A stretch of 64,000 nt of DNA from Nocardia nova (GCF_002933465.1 NZ_PSZE01000015.1:82125-146124), one strand, 5' to 3'; counted from the stretch's first letter, positions 50,481 to 58,567 are shown. Notes: generated from the sequence alone by a model not told the origin. Program-made: numbers and translations.

Positions 50481-50672
50481 TCAGCGGGTGATCTCGATGG
50501 CTTGCTCCGGACACGTCGTGACTGCCGTCTCCGCGGCAGCCGCCTGCTCGTCCGGCACGAACCTGTCCGCGGCTATCGCGTATCCGTGTTCGTCCAGTTC
50601 GAACAGATCGGGCGCCGTGGCGGCACACAATGCATGCCCCTGACAGCGCTGGGGATCGACGTTGACCCGCAC
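50481..50672 (-). CDS. 3Fe-4S ferredoxin, electron donor for the P450
   Basis: 63 residues from GTG 50672, chosen because AGGAGG lies 4 bases before it; upstream codons have no similarity. The cysteines are in CQGHALCAATAPDLF and TTCPEQAIEITR, the C-x5-C...CP pattern of P450-associated 3Fe-4S ferredoxins. The P450 gene follows after 45 bp on the same strand, so they form one operon. A separate ferredoxin of the same kind is at 37603-37779. Confidence 0.9.
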   Translation of the reverse strand: MRVNVDPQRCQGHALCAATAPDLFELDEHGYAIAADRFVPDEQAAAAETAVTTCPEQAIEITR

Positions 50673-50804
50673 ACTTCCTCCTTCACGAACGATGTACGCC
50701 ACTGCGCGTAGTGTGATCAGGGTAATACCGACGATTTTCGTCCGCAATAGATTATCTAAACAAACTGGATACACTCATGGATCGTGCGAAAGGAGCGGCT
50801 CACA
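50673..50804. promoter_or_regulatory. Divergent promoter of the P450 operon and TetR gene
   Basis: The gap contains AATAGATTATCTAAACAAAC at 50746-50765, an AT-rich element resembling the AATAGAGATTATCTATACAA part of the palindrome at 52333-52362. The TetR gene reads away to the right and the ferredoxin/P450 operon to the left, the classical layout of a TetR repressor acting on a divergent operon. Confidence 0.5.
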
Positions 50805-51428
50805 GTGGCCAAGACGTCGCGGTCCGGTCCAGGCCGGCCGAGAGACCCCGAGATGGAAGAGCGAGTCGTGCTCGCGGCACTGCAGGAGTACGGGCGCACC
50901 GGGTGGAGCGGCTTCACCATGGACGCGGTGGCGCGCCGCGCCGGTGTCGGCAAGTCGACTCTGTATCTGCGCTGGCCGTCAAAGGAAGCCCTGATTCGTC
51001 ACGCGATCGAACAGCACTCCAAACCGCTCACCCTGACCGACAGTGGCTCGTTGCGCGAAGACATCACGGCGCTGGCCACCAACCTGATGCGCTACTTCCT
51101 CGATCCCGCCGGATGGGCGTCGGTACGCATCACAATGGATGAAGCCGCCGAGCACACCGGCCTCGACGACGTGCACGGGTACCTCGTGACCATGCACAGC
51201 GAGGCCGCATCCGCCCTGTTCCAGCGCGCGATCGAGGGCGGCGAACTCAGCGCCGACGCACCGATCCCGACCCTCACCGAGGCGCTCTACGGCACGGTGC
51301 TGATGCACATCCTCACCCTCACCACACCCGAGCGCGCCGCCGCCGCCGAGCACATCGAACAGGACGTGGCGCCGATAGTCGAACTGCTGCTCGCGACCGT
51401 CGCGGCCCACGCCACCGATACCGTATGA
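50805..51428 (+). CDS. TetR/AcrR family transcriptional regulator
   Basis: 207 residues from GTG 50805, with AAGGAG upstream; an earlier GTG at 50784 is possible. The helix-turn-helix reads FTMDAVARRAGVGKSTLYLR (about residues 38-57). The plan closely follows the TetR at 12330-12944. It is divergent from the ferredoxin/P450 operon, which it probably represses. A GntR gene follows on the same strand after 60 bp. Confidence 0.88.
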   Translation: MAKTSRSGPGRPRDPEMEERVVLAALQEYGRTGWSGFTMDAVARRAGVGKSTLYLRWPSKEALIRHAIEQHSKPLTLTDSGSLREDITALATNLMRYFLDPAGWASVRITMDEAAEHTGLDDVHGYLVTMHSEAASALFQRAIEGGELSADAPIPTLTEALYGTVLMHILTLTTPERAAAAEHIEQDVAPIVELLLATVAAHATDTV

Positions 51429-51488
51429 CCGGAGCTGGATGAGCTGTATTCGCTAGACTCGAGGCATGGCTGCGACGTGTAGGACGAG

Positions 51489-52292
51489 ATGCGCGACGAC
51501 AAGGCGATCCGCGTGACGACGACGGACAGGTTCGCCGTCTCGGAGCGAAATCGTTTGCGTCCCAAGAAGATGCCCGACATGATCGCCAATCGGGTGCGGG
51601 AGATGATCGCCCGAGGTGAGGTCGGCGACGGCGAATGGCTGCCGACCGAACCCGAGCTCATGGCGACCTTCGGTGTCTCGCGGCCGACATTACGAGAGGC
51701 GTTCCGCCTGCTGGAGGCCGACTCGCTGGTCACCATCCGGCGCGGCCCGCCGGGAGGCGCGCGGGTGACGATTCCCGGCCCGGAGGCCGCCGCGTCACAG
51801 TTCGGACTGCTGCTGACGCTGTCGCACACCAGCATTCAGGATGTCTACGAGGCCCGCATGGTGATCGAGCCCGCGGCGGCGCGCACCCTGGCCGAACGCG
51901 GCAATGCGACCGCCCGCAAAGCACTTGCGGCGGAGGTGAAACGGCTGGCACAGCTGGTCGATTCACCAGAGGATTTCGCCTCCGCGACAGTGCAATTCCA
52001 TCGGAAACTGGTCGAACTGGCGGGCAACAAGACCTTGGCCACGGTCGTCGGCATGCTGACCGAGATCCTCACCCGTCACATGGCCGAGGCGGTGCGCGAC
52101 AGCCCGCGCCACCGAGCCGAACTGGCCGCATCCGACGAGCGCGCCGTGCGCGCCTACCAGAAATTGGTCACCCTGATCCAGGCCAAGGACGGCGAGGGCG
52201 CGGAGAAGTTCTGGATCAGGCACATGAAGGCGGCGCGGGAGTACGTATTGAATGTCGACGACACCACACAGGTCGTCGACCTGCTGTACTGA
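51489..52292 (+). CDS. FadR-subfamily GntR transcriptional regulator
   Basis: 267 residues from ATG 51489 (a GTG at 51513 is possible). The winged helix shows IANRVREMIARGEVGDGEWL and SRPTLREAFRLLEADSLV; the FCD domain includes IQDVYEARMVIEPAAARTLA and VQFHRKLVELAGNKTL. The nearest relative in the window is the regulator at 17109-17903. It lies between the TetR gene and the kinase-fold gene, with a perfect palindrome in the next intergenic region that may be its operator. Confidence 0.88.
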   Translation: MRDDKAIRVTTTDRFAVSERNRLRPKKMPDMIANRVREMIARGEVGDGEWLPTEPELMATFGVSRPTLREAFRLLEADSLVTIRRGPPGGARVTIPGPEAAASQFGLLLTLSHTSIQDVYEARMVIEPAAARTLAERGNATARKALAAEVKRLAQLVDSPEDFASATVQFHRKLVELAGNKTLATVVGMLTEILTRHMAEAVRDSPRHRAELAASDERAVRAYQKLVTLIQAKDGEGAEKFWIRHMKAAREYVLNVDDTTQVVDLLY

Positions 52293-52332
52293 CCTCGAAC
52301 GCTCGGCATTCACCTCACCGAATCGACCCCAT

Positions 52333-52362
52333 GAATAGAGATTATCTATACAATCTCTATTC
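52333..52362 (+). promoter_or_regulatory. Perfect 11-bp inverted repeat, probable operator
   Basis: GAATAGAGATT (52333-52343) and AATCTCTATTC (52352-52362) are exact reverse complements separated by ATCTATAC. TATCTATACAAT over the centre has the look of a -10 element, so a bound regulator would block transcription. It lies 40 bp after the GntR gene and about 105 bp before the kinase-fold gene at 52468. The GntR or TetR protein next to it are the obvious candidates. Confidence 0.7.
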
Positions 52363-52467
52363 AAGTAAGTCGGATAACACGCCACCGGTCGATCCCTCGA
52401 CATTCCCGAACACTCGGCCGTGGCCCGGCGTCCGAGGTCCATTCCTGCCTATGAAAGCCAGGCTCGC

Positions 52468-53652
52468 ATGCACAACACGATCAGCGCAGCCCCCATCACC
52501 CACCGGACCGGCACCGCCCGCACGTTGGGTCAACTCGCGCTGGCGTTCTCCCCCTGGGCTCCCGCACCCAAGCCGCACGCCGCACGTGACATCACCGCGC
52601 AGTGGCTCACCTCGGTCTTCGCCGACCAGGCACCGGGGGCGGTCGCCGAACATGTCGCCGACGCAGACGGGCACACCGGCACCACCGACCGGAGGCGCAT
52701 TCGCGTCACCTGGAACCGAGCCGGCGACACGGCGAGCCTGCCGACGTCACTGTTCGTGAAATCCACGCCGTTGACCGGTAAGAACCGGGCCATGGTGGCC
52801 GCGCTGGACATGGCGGTCAACGAGGTCAACTTCTACCGGACCGCCCGCGCGGCCCTCCCCGGCGACACCGCGCCGCACGCCTACGCCGCACATGCCGGCG
52901 GCGGGGCACGCCATCTGCTCCTGCTCCAGGACCTCGTCGCCGACGGATGCACCCCCTACGCGATGGCCGACACCTGTTCGGCCGAACACGCCGAGGGCGT
53001 GATGCGCGCCCTCGGATATCTGCACGCCGCCTTCTGGGACAGCCCTCGGTTCGCGAGCGACCTCTGCTATGCGCCGAGGCAGTTCAACCGCGTCGGCTTC
53101 GGCCTGCTGCTCTGGCAGTTCCGCCGCGTGCGCACCGCGCTGCTGCGGTCGCAGGAGCATCAATTGCCGCCGGCGGCGCGCCGGATGGCGGAGATCGTCA
53201 ACACCCACGACCGGCAACTGCACGCGCGCTGGGAGGAAGGGCCGCTGACCCTGATCCACGGAGACTCCCACCTGGGCAACACATTCGCCACCGCCGACGG
53301 TAAGGCCGGTCTGCTGGACTGGCAGGTCGTGGGGCAGGCGCCTGGAATGCGCGAGGTGTCCTACTTCCTCACCCACTCCGTCGAAACCGACCTGCGCCGC
53401 ACCCACGAGAAAGACCTGCTGCGCTGCTACTTGGAAACCCTGTCCGAACAGGGCGTGACGGACGCCCCGACCTTCGATCGGGCGTGGGAGGACTACCGAT
53501 ACTTCGCCTTCGACGCCTGGGACTCCGCAGCAATCTGCGTACTCTGGCCGGGACTGCAAACTCCGGCGAATGTCGCCGCGGCGTTCCGGCGCGCGAACGC
53601 CACCGTCGAGGACCTCGAGGTCGACAAGGCTCTTCGCGCGGCGCTCGACTGA
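52468..53652 (+). CDS. Aminoglycoside-phosphotransferase-fold kinase
   Basis: 394 residues from ATG 52468. The APH-fold is shown by LLLLQDLV, the catalytic loop LIHGDSHLGNTF (HGD) and the metal site GLLDWQVV. The family includes small-molecule kinases and, in acyl-CoA catabolism, the kinase part of ACAD10/11. No acyl-CoA dehydrogenase is directly beside it, unlike the kinase at 15407. It lies under a palindromic operator and beside a convergent AveC-like membrane protein. I would not call it an antibiotic-resistance gene from this evidence. Confidence 0.82.
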   Translation: MHNTISAAPITHRTGTARTLGQLALAFSPWAPAPKPHAARDITAQWLTSVFADQAPGAVAEHVADADGHTGTTDRRRIRVTWNRAGDTASLPTSLFVKSTPLTGKNRAMVAALDMAVNEVNFYRTARAALPGDTAPHAYAAHAGGGARHLLLLQDLVADGCTPYAMADTCSAEHAEGVMRALGYLHAAFWDSPRFASDLCYAPRQFNRVGFGLLLWQFRRVRTALLRSQEHQLPPAARRMAEIVNTHDRQLHARWEEGPLTLIHGDSHLGNTFATADGKAGLLDWQVVGQAPGMREVSYFLTHSVETDLRRTHEKDLLRCYLETLSEQGVTDAPTFDRAWEDYRYFAFDAWDSAAICVLWPGLQTPANVAAAFRRANATVEDLEVDKALRAALD

Positions 53653-53671
53653 GCGAGGGCGGAGTTTCGGC

Positions 53672-53773
53672 TCACGTCACCGTGTACAGGTAGACCACGA
53701 CGAAGACCAGCACTATCCCGGCCACACAACCGGCGACAAGCCGGATCGTCTCGCTGCGCAATCGCGGATCCAT
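53672..53773 (-). CDS. 33-residue single-pass membrane peptide
   Basis: From ATG 53773 to TGA 53672-53674 the frame gives MDPRLRSETIRLVAGCVAGI followed by VLVFVVVYLYTVT. A short basic head is followed by a 20-residue hydrophobic helix with a GxxxAG-like packing motif. It lies 29 bp behind the stop of the AveC-like membrane gene on the same strand. The size and single helix suggest a small membrane subunit that may pair with that protein. It is too short for family recognition; a chance frame cannot be ruled out, but the sequence is convincingly membrane-like. Confidence 0.6.
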   Translation of the reverse strand: MDPRLRSETIRLVAGCVAGIVLVFVVVYLYTVT

Positions 53774-53802
53774 TGTGGCGCACCACCATTCGAATTGTGC
53801 CG

Positions 53803-54717
53803 TTACGGGATGTAGGGACTGTCGTGACCGGTCACCGCACGCAGCGTCACGAGCGGGACTATGAGCGTGAGGAAGAAACTGACCTGGAAGACGACGAACC
53901 AGGCACCGAAGCGGGCCAACTCGAAGCGCCAGCGTGGAATGGTCACCTCGTAGTCGAGGCGCGCGTCGTACTCGGCGTCCGTCCCGCGACGCACCTGCGC
54001 CGTGGCCGCTCCAGGGCCGGCGGCCCCGGCCGGGACGGTAGCGGTCGCGACCGTGGGCACCTTGGGCCGGGTGAAACGGTCGAGCCGCATGAACCGTTCC
54101 ATGTGGTTGAGCGACCGGACCGGCGACTTACCGGCCCAGTACGCGATCAGGTTGGGCCAGAACGTCATCAGCAGGATCGGCCACATCAGCGGCAGCCGCC
54201 CGCCGCCGGCCCATTCGATCACCGGACCGAATCCGGGATCGTAGGTCCACCAGCCCATGGCGGTCGCGATGCCCTCGGCGAACACATCCCAGACATAGTT
54301 GACCGGCAGCGCCAGCACCGCGATCGAGGTCAGCAGGCTCCATCCGAATTTGCGCATGAGCAGCTGCCCGAGCAGCAGCACGGCGATCGCGTGCACCGTC
54401 CAGTAGACCGCGTACGCGAACGGCATGAACAGCGGATCGATAGGCGTCTTCACTGGCAGCCATTCCAACAGCGAATGGTGGGCGAAGGTGGGACTGTAGA
54501 TCAGATGCTGCCCCCAGTCGCCCATGGTCTCCATCCAATACACCAGCATGCTGTTGGACAGGAAGAGGAAACCCCAGGTGAGCCGCCGGCGCCGCACACA
54601 GTCCAGAACCGCAGCCACGATGACCAGCGTGGCGGCGATCGGAATGACCCAGTTGAAGAACCAGACACCGCCGGGATCGAGCAGCGCGGGCGGCGTGGGC
54701 CCGGCGAGGATGGTCAT
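53803..54717 (-). CDS. Spirocyclase AveC-like membrane protein
   Basis: 304 residues from ATG 54717 (GGAGG upstream). It has about six membrane segments, for example WVIPIAATLVIVAAVLDCV and LLTSIAVLALPVNYVWDVF, with WTYDPGFGPVIEWAGGGRLP between them, and ends ALVTLRAVTGHDSPYIP-like (VPLVTLRAVTGHDSPYIP). The family is named after AveC, the spiroketal cyclase of avermectin synthesis, but relatives are common in actinobacterial catabolic regions where their role is unknown. The neighbouring P450 and Rieske genes suggest a part in oxidising a lipophilic substrate at the membrane. Confidence 0.8.
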   Translation of the reverse strand: MTILAGPTPPALLDPGGVWFFNWVIPIAATLVIVAAVLDCVRRRRLTWGFLFLSNSMLVYWMETMGDWGQHLIYSPTFAHHSLLEWLPVKTPIDPLFMPFAYAVYWTVHAIAVLLLGQLLMRKFGWSLLTSIAVLALPVNYVWDVFAEGIATAMGWWTYDPGFGPVIEWAGGGRLPLMWPILLMTFWPNLIAYWAGKSPVRSLNHMERFMRLDRFTRPKVPTVATATVPAGAAGPGAATAQVRRGTDAEYDARLDYEVTIPRWRFELARFGAWFVVFQVSFFLTLIVPLVTLRAVTGHDSPYIP

Positions 54718-54914
54718 GGTTCGGCCTCCAGAGCGCGGTTGACGCGATGAGTATAGATACAATAGATCATATAGATCCATGGTTTGATAACCTGACGTTC
54801 GACCGAATAGGTCCCCATCGAGGACTTCAGCCCGGCTGACCGTCCAGTGCGAAATCTCTTGTCACAGGTCGAATCTCAGGCGCGACGGACCGTCGGCGCA
54901 ATTGCCCGGCATTG
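54718..54914 (-). promoter_or_regulatory. Promoter region of the AveC-like gene
   Basis: AGTATAGATACAATAGATCA at 54751-54770 and TATAGATCCAT right after it give three copies of a TATAGAT-type word. On the minus strand this reads TATCTATACTC, matching the centre of the palindrome at 52333-52362 (ATCTATAC). A regulator shared with that site is likely. The remainder of the gap holds no recognised gene. Confidence 0.5.
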
Positions 54915-55463
54915 TCACTGGATCATGAATGCGCGCAGCATATTTCGGCTCGATGGCGCCGCCGTGGCGCCGACGTAGAGAGTGTCGCCGACGATGGCCG
55001 GCGATGACGTCACGATGGTGTCGACCGGATAGGCGCACAGCTGGGGACCGGTGTGGGCGGCCGTAGGCCAGGTGACTGGGCCCCGATTGCGGGTCCACGA
55101 CCGGTCGTGCGCTGTCGGTGAACTTGCAGTAGAGGGCCGGCTGACCGGCGAGGTCGAATTTCAGCGTGATCGACTTCTTCGGCTGCATACCGCTCCCCAA
55201 AGTCAGCTTCATCGGGGCTGCAGAGGCAACCGCTGCCGTGAACAGCGATCCAGCCGGAATGTCGGCTGGCGACAACGAGAGTCGGGTCCGGCCGCAGCAC
55301 CCACCACCGGATTCGCGGCGGTCGTCGGAGCGGGAGCGGGCGACGGCCGTCCCGAACATCCGGCACCGGGCAACGGTATGAGGACCAACAGCACAGCGGC
55401 AACGGGGCGCGGGTTCCTGCGACGAGTCGCCTTACGTTGATCCTCACGCGCCGAGTGAATCAT
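54915..55463 (-). pseudogene. Decayed secreted lipoprotein gene with beta-propeller-like tail
   Basis: From ATG 55463 the frame reads RNPRPVAAVLLVLIPLPGAG and then a lipobox cysteine, PSPAPAPTTAANPV, the start of an exported lipoprotein. The reading must then shift frame twice: once into SLFTAAVASAAPMKLTLGSG and KSITLKFDLAGQPALYCKFT, and again into SSPAIVGDTLYVGATAAPSS ending MLRAFMIQ at 54915. The last piece is typical of PQQ-like beta-propeller repeats. At least two frameshifts and probably a deletion make it inactive. Confidence 0.65.
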
Positions 55464-55732
55464 CCGCGATCGGTCATGTCTGTCCGACGTTCGCTCGACA
55501 GCGCTCATACGAATGGGTCTGCGCTGCCGTCGTCGCCAAGCACCCCGAAGGTCCTCCCGTGCTCACCGACCTGATCCAGGCGTGCCGGCGCGCATCCCGG
55601 CCCGCTTCAAACACCGATGGTGAGCCACATTTGTCGGAATAGTCAAGGACCGCTCGGAACCAGCGTTCACCCTCGGTGACACCACTAAGCCAACCACGCG
55701 CGTCCACCAGCGTTGCGGCTGCGAGCCCGACT
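55464..55732. other. Gap before the Rieske operon
   Basis: No gene is supported. A plus-strand frame at about 55500-55640 reads YEWVCAAVVAKHPEGPPVLT and could be the decayed end of a gene, but it has no start and no family. The region leads into the palindromic operator at 55733. Confidence 0.3.
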
Positions 55733-55750
55733 TTTGACAACTTTGTCAAA
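55733..55750 (+). promoter_or_regulatory. Perfect 18-bp palindrome, probable TetR operator
   Basis: TTTGACAA (55733-55740) and TTGTCAAA (55743-55750) are exact complements with CT between them. TTGACA inside the left arm also matches a -35 element, so a bound repressor would cover the promoter of the Rieske gene, whose ATG lies 37 bp downstream. The TetR protein encoded inside the operon (56788-57429) is the likely binder, giving autoregulation. Confidence 0.75.
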
Positions 55751-55786
55751 CGATGACACCGTAGGTGCATTCGAAAGGAGTCTGAG

Positions 55787-56791
55787 ATGACTGAACTTCC
55801 GTCGGCTCGACCCACTGGCTGGTTCCAGATCGCTTGGTCCACCGATCTCGGGAACGGCAACGTCAAGGCCCTGCACTATTTCGGCACCGAACTCGTCGCA
55901 TTCCGGGGAAACGACGGCCGCGTCCGGGTCCTCGACGCTCACTGCCGGCATTTGGGCGCTCATCTGGGGCACGGCGGGTGCGTCGTCGACAACGATATTC
56001 AGTGCCCCTTCCACGGGTGGATGTGGAACGGCGACGGGCGCAATACGCACATTCCGTACCACGACAAGCCGAACCGGGTCCGGCGCGTGCGGGCGTGGCC
56101 GGTCGCAGAGCGCAACGACTCGATCTACATCTGGCACGATTCCGAGGGCAGACCGCCGAGCTGGGAAGTCCCCGAAGCATTCACCGCGCTGGGCAACCAC
56201 ATCGCGCGCGTCGATTATTTTCCGCTCACCGAACAGGCTCGGTCGCGGCACGCCCGAGTTCACGTCCATCCTCAGGTGATCGCCGAAAATGCCGTCGACC
56301 CTTGGCATTTCAGGTTCGTGCACCACACTCCTCACGCTCCGGTCGTGCTTCGCGAGACGGTCGCGGGTGCGACCTGGCAGTCCAAGGTTGGATTCGGCCG
56401 CCGCTGGAGCGACGGTGTGGACAGGCCCGAGGATACGTCGAATACGATCGAAATCCTGTGGTCGGGCATCGGCCTGAGTTTCAACGGCGAGGTCACCGCC
56501 GACGGAATCCGGGTCATCGCGATCTGCCCGACACCGGTCGACGACACCACCACCGACATCTTCGCGACGTACTGGATAGACAAGGACCACGGGCGATACG
56601 ACGAGCGCCTCGCCCAAGCCAAACTGGCCCTGCCCGACGACATCGCGATCTGGGAACACCAGAAGTACATGGATCCTCCGGGTCTGGCCCCCTCCGAAGC
56701 CGCCGGCTTCCGGCGCCTGCGTACGTGGGCGGCCGGCTTCTACCCAGAGACGGCGCACGCCGATCCGAACTCCGCCGCCGCGCCGGTATGA
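55787..56791 (+). CDS. Rieske non-heme iron oxygenase (KshA-like oxygenase component)
   Basis: 334 residues from ATG 55787 with AAGGAG upstream. The Rieske [2Fe-2S] ligands are Cys53, His55, Cys73 and His76 in AHCRHLGAHLG and IQCPFHGW. The mononuclear iron site is ENAVDPWHFRFVH with Asp171, His174 and His179. The layout matches oxygenases of the 3-ketosteroid 9-alpha-hydroxylase (KshA) type. It forms an operon with a TetR gene (4-base overlap) and an iron-sulfur flavoprotein reductase, which would supply electrons. A steroid or terpenoid substrate is inferred from the family. Confidence 0.9.
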   Translation: MTELPSARPTGWFQIAWSTDLGNGNVKALHYFGTELVAFRGNDGRVRVLDAHCRHLGAHLGHGGCVVDNDIQCPFHGWMWNGDGRNTHIPYHDKPNRVRRVRAWPVAERNDSIYIWHDSEGRPPSWEVPEAFTALGNHIARVDYFPLTEQARSRHARVHVHPQVIAENAVDPWHFRFVHHTPHAPVVLRETVAGATWQSKVGFGRRWSDGVDRPEDTSNTIEILWSGIGLSFNGEVTADGIRVIAICPTPVDDTTTDIFATYWIDKDHGRYDERLAQAKLALPDDIAIWEHQKYMDPPGLAPSEAAGFRRLRTWAAGFYPETAHADPNSAAAPV

Positions 56792-57429
56792 GCGTGCAAC
56801 CGATGGCCCGCAAGGCGTCGGAAACCAGGGGCGAGAATCCGGGAACCAAAGCGGAGAATACGCGCGCGGCCATATTGGATGCGGCGCGCGAATCCTTCGC
56901 ACAACGCGGCTACTCCGGGACATCGATACGCGATATCACCGACGGCGCCTGCGTCGCCCGCGCCGGGTTCTACTACTACTTCCCCGACAAGCGGGCGGTA
57001 TTCGTCGAACTCGGAACGGCCACCTACCGGGATGCCTTCGATGCGGCGGCATCGTTCACCGACAGCACGACAACCGCATCCCAGGCGGGCATCGCCCGGT
57101 GGACCCGGGAGTACTTCGCCTATCTCGACCGCCACGGGGCCTATCTCATCCGGTCCGCCGAGGACGCGCCCGAGGACCCGGAGTTCCTGGCCGCGGTGCG
57201 AGTCCTGCAGACCCGCATCGCCTCGCTGCTGGGCGCGGAGATCCGCCGGCTCGCGAACCGGCCGGTGTGGTCGGCCGCCGCCACAGGTCTGGCAATCACG
57301 GCAATGATGGAGCGCACGTGGTTCCTCACCCACCTCGGAAGCTACCCGCTACGGCGAAACGAGGCGGTCTCCGCCATCGCGTCACTGCTTTTCGCCTTGA
57401 TCGCCGTGCCGGCGCCGGACGAGAAGTAG
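56788..57429 (+). CDS. TetR family transcriptional regulator
   Basis: 213 residues from ATG 56788, overlapping the Rieske stop by 4 bases. The helix-turn-helix reads TSIRDITDGACVARAGFYYYFPDKRAV at about residues 45-71. It is encoded inside an operon of oxygenase and reductase, so it most likely autoregulates the operon through the 18-bp palindrome at 55733-55750. The ligand is probably the oxygenase substrate or product. Confidence 0.88.
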   Translation: MSVQPMARKASETRGENPGTKAENTRAAILDAARESFAQRGYSGTSIRDITDGACVARAGFYYYFPDKRAVFVELGTATYRDAFDAAASFTDSTTTASQAGIARWTREYFAYLDRHGAYLIRSAEDAPEDPEFLAAVRVLQTRIASLLGAEIRRLANRPVWSAAATGLAITAMMERTWFLTHLGSYPLRRNEAVSAIASLLFALIAVPAPDEK

Positions 57430-57439
57430 GAGTGCATTC

Positions 57440-58480
57440 ATGCCGTCGAGCGCGGAACTGACCTCGGCCCGAGCCGTGCGTGATATCGACCTGGAGGTGA
57501 TCGAGGCCGTCCGCGAAACGGCGGATGCGTCCACGATCGTGTTCGCCGGGGGCGGCCGGTCGCTGCGCTGGAAGCCCGGCCAATTCCTCACTGTGCGGGT
57601 GCCGGACGGACAGGAGTGGATCGCGCGGTGCTATTCGCTGTGCACCTCACCCGATACCGACGAGCCACCGGCAATCACCGTGAAAAGAATCCCGGGCGGG
57701 CGCGGATCCACCTGGATGGTCGAATCCCTCGCGGTGGGCGATGTGATCCGGGCACTGGTCCCGGCCGGTCGCTTCACCCCGGGCGACCTCGACTCGGACC
57801 TGCTGTTGCTGGGCGGCGGAAGCGGAATCACCCCTCTCATGTCCATCATGAAGTCGGTATTGCACGCCGGGACAGCCACTGTCACCTTGTTCTACGCGAA
57901 CCGGGGCGAGAACGACGTCATCTTCGCTCGCGAACTGACCGAGCTCGCCAGACAGCATCCGGATCGTCTCGTGATCCATCACTGGCTGGACTCGGTACAG
58001 GGCTGTCCCGACCCACAACGGGTGGCGCGCGTGCTGGCGCCCTACGCCGACCGTGAGGTGTTCCTCTGCGGTCCCGGTCGGTTCATGGATACGGCCCGGT
58101 CGGCGCTGGGCACACTGGGTGTCTCACCGAAACAGGTGCACGTCGAACAGTTCTCGTCGCTGACCACCGATCCGTTCACCGGCGCGCCGGCCGATGTCGT
58201 CGCCCACGCCGGCGAGCACACCGCCACCGTCGAGGTGACCCTGGACGGCCGGCAGCACACGATGGCCTGGCCGAGATCGGTCAATCTGGTCGATCTGCTG
58301 CTCTCCGCCGGGGTCGATGTTCCCTATTCCTGCAGAGCCGGCGAATGCGGCTCCTGCGCGGCGACCCTCATCAGTGGCGAGGTCTCGATGGAGAACACCG
58401 TAGCTCTCGACGAGTCCGATATCGCGAGGGATATATCCTCGGCTGCCGCGCCCACCCGGCGTCCGAGGAAATCAGCATAG
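57440..58480 (+). CDS. FAD/[2Fe-2S] oxygenase reductase (KshB-like) with a frameshifted C-terminus
   Basis: 346 residues. The FAD motif RCYSL (63-67), the NAD site LLLGGGSGITPLMSIMK, and the C-terminal plant-type ferredoxin loop with Cys298, Cys303 and Cys306 (CRAGECGSC) are present. The fourth cluster cysteine is missing because the frame ends ARDISSAAAPTRRPRKSA. If one G is added to the GGG run at 58428-58430, the frame reads GYILGCRAHPASEEISIEF and stops at 58486-58488, restoring the cysteine about 30 residues after Cys306, as the family requires. It is therefore a one-base deletion, a slippage site or a sequence error. It would be the electron donor to the Rieske oxygenase upstream. Confidence 0.85.
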   Translation: MPSSAELTSARAVRDIDLEVIEAVRETADASTIVFAGGGRSLRWKPGQFLTVRVPDGQEWIARCYSLCTSPDTDEPPAITVKRIPGGRGSTWMVESLAVGDVIRALVPAGRFTPGDLDSDLLLLGGGSGITPLMSIMKSVLHAGTATVTLFYANRGENDVIFARELTELARQHPDRLVIHHWLDSVQGCPDPQRVARVLAPYADREVFLCGPGRFMDTARSALGTLGVSPKQVHVEQFSSLTTDPFTGAPADVVAHAGEHTATVEVTLDGRQHTMAWPRSVNLVDLLLSAGVDVPYSCRAGECGSCAATLISGEVSMENTVALDESDIARDISSAAAPTRRPRKSA

Positions 58481-58567
58481 AGTTCTGAGCCGGACGCCCG
58501 AGCCTCGCGCCTCGTGGCTGTCGGCCGGCCATGGGATCCCCACCTTATTTCGACAAGGAAGCATGCT

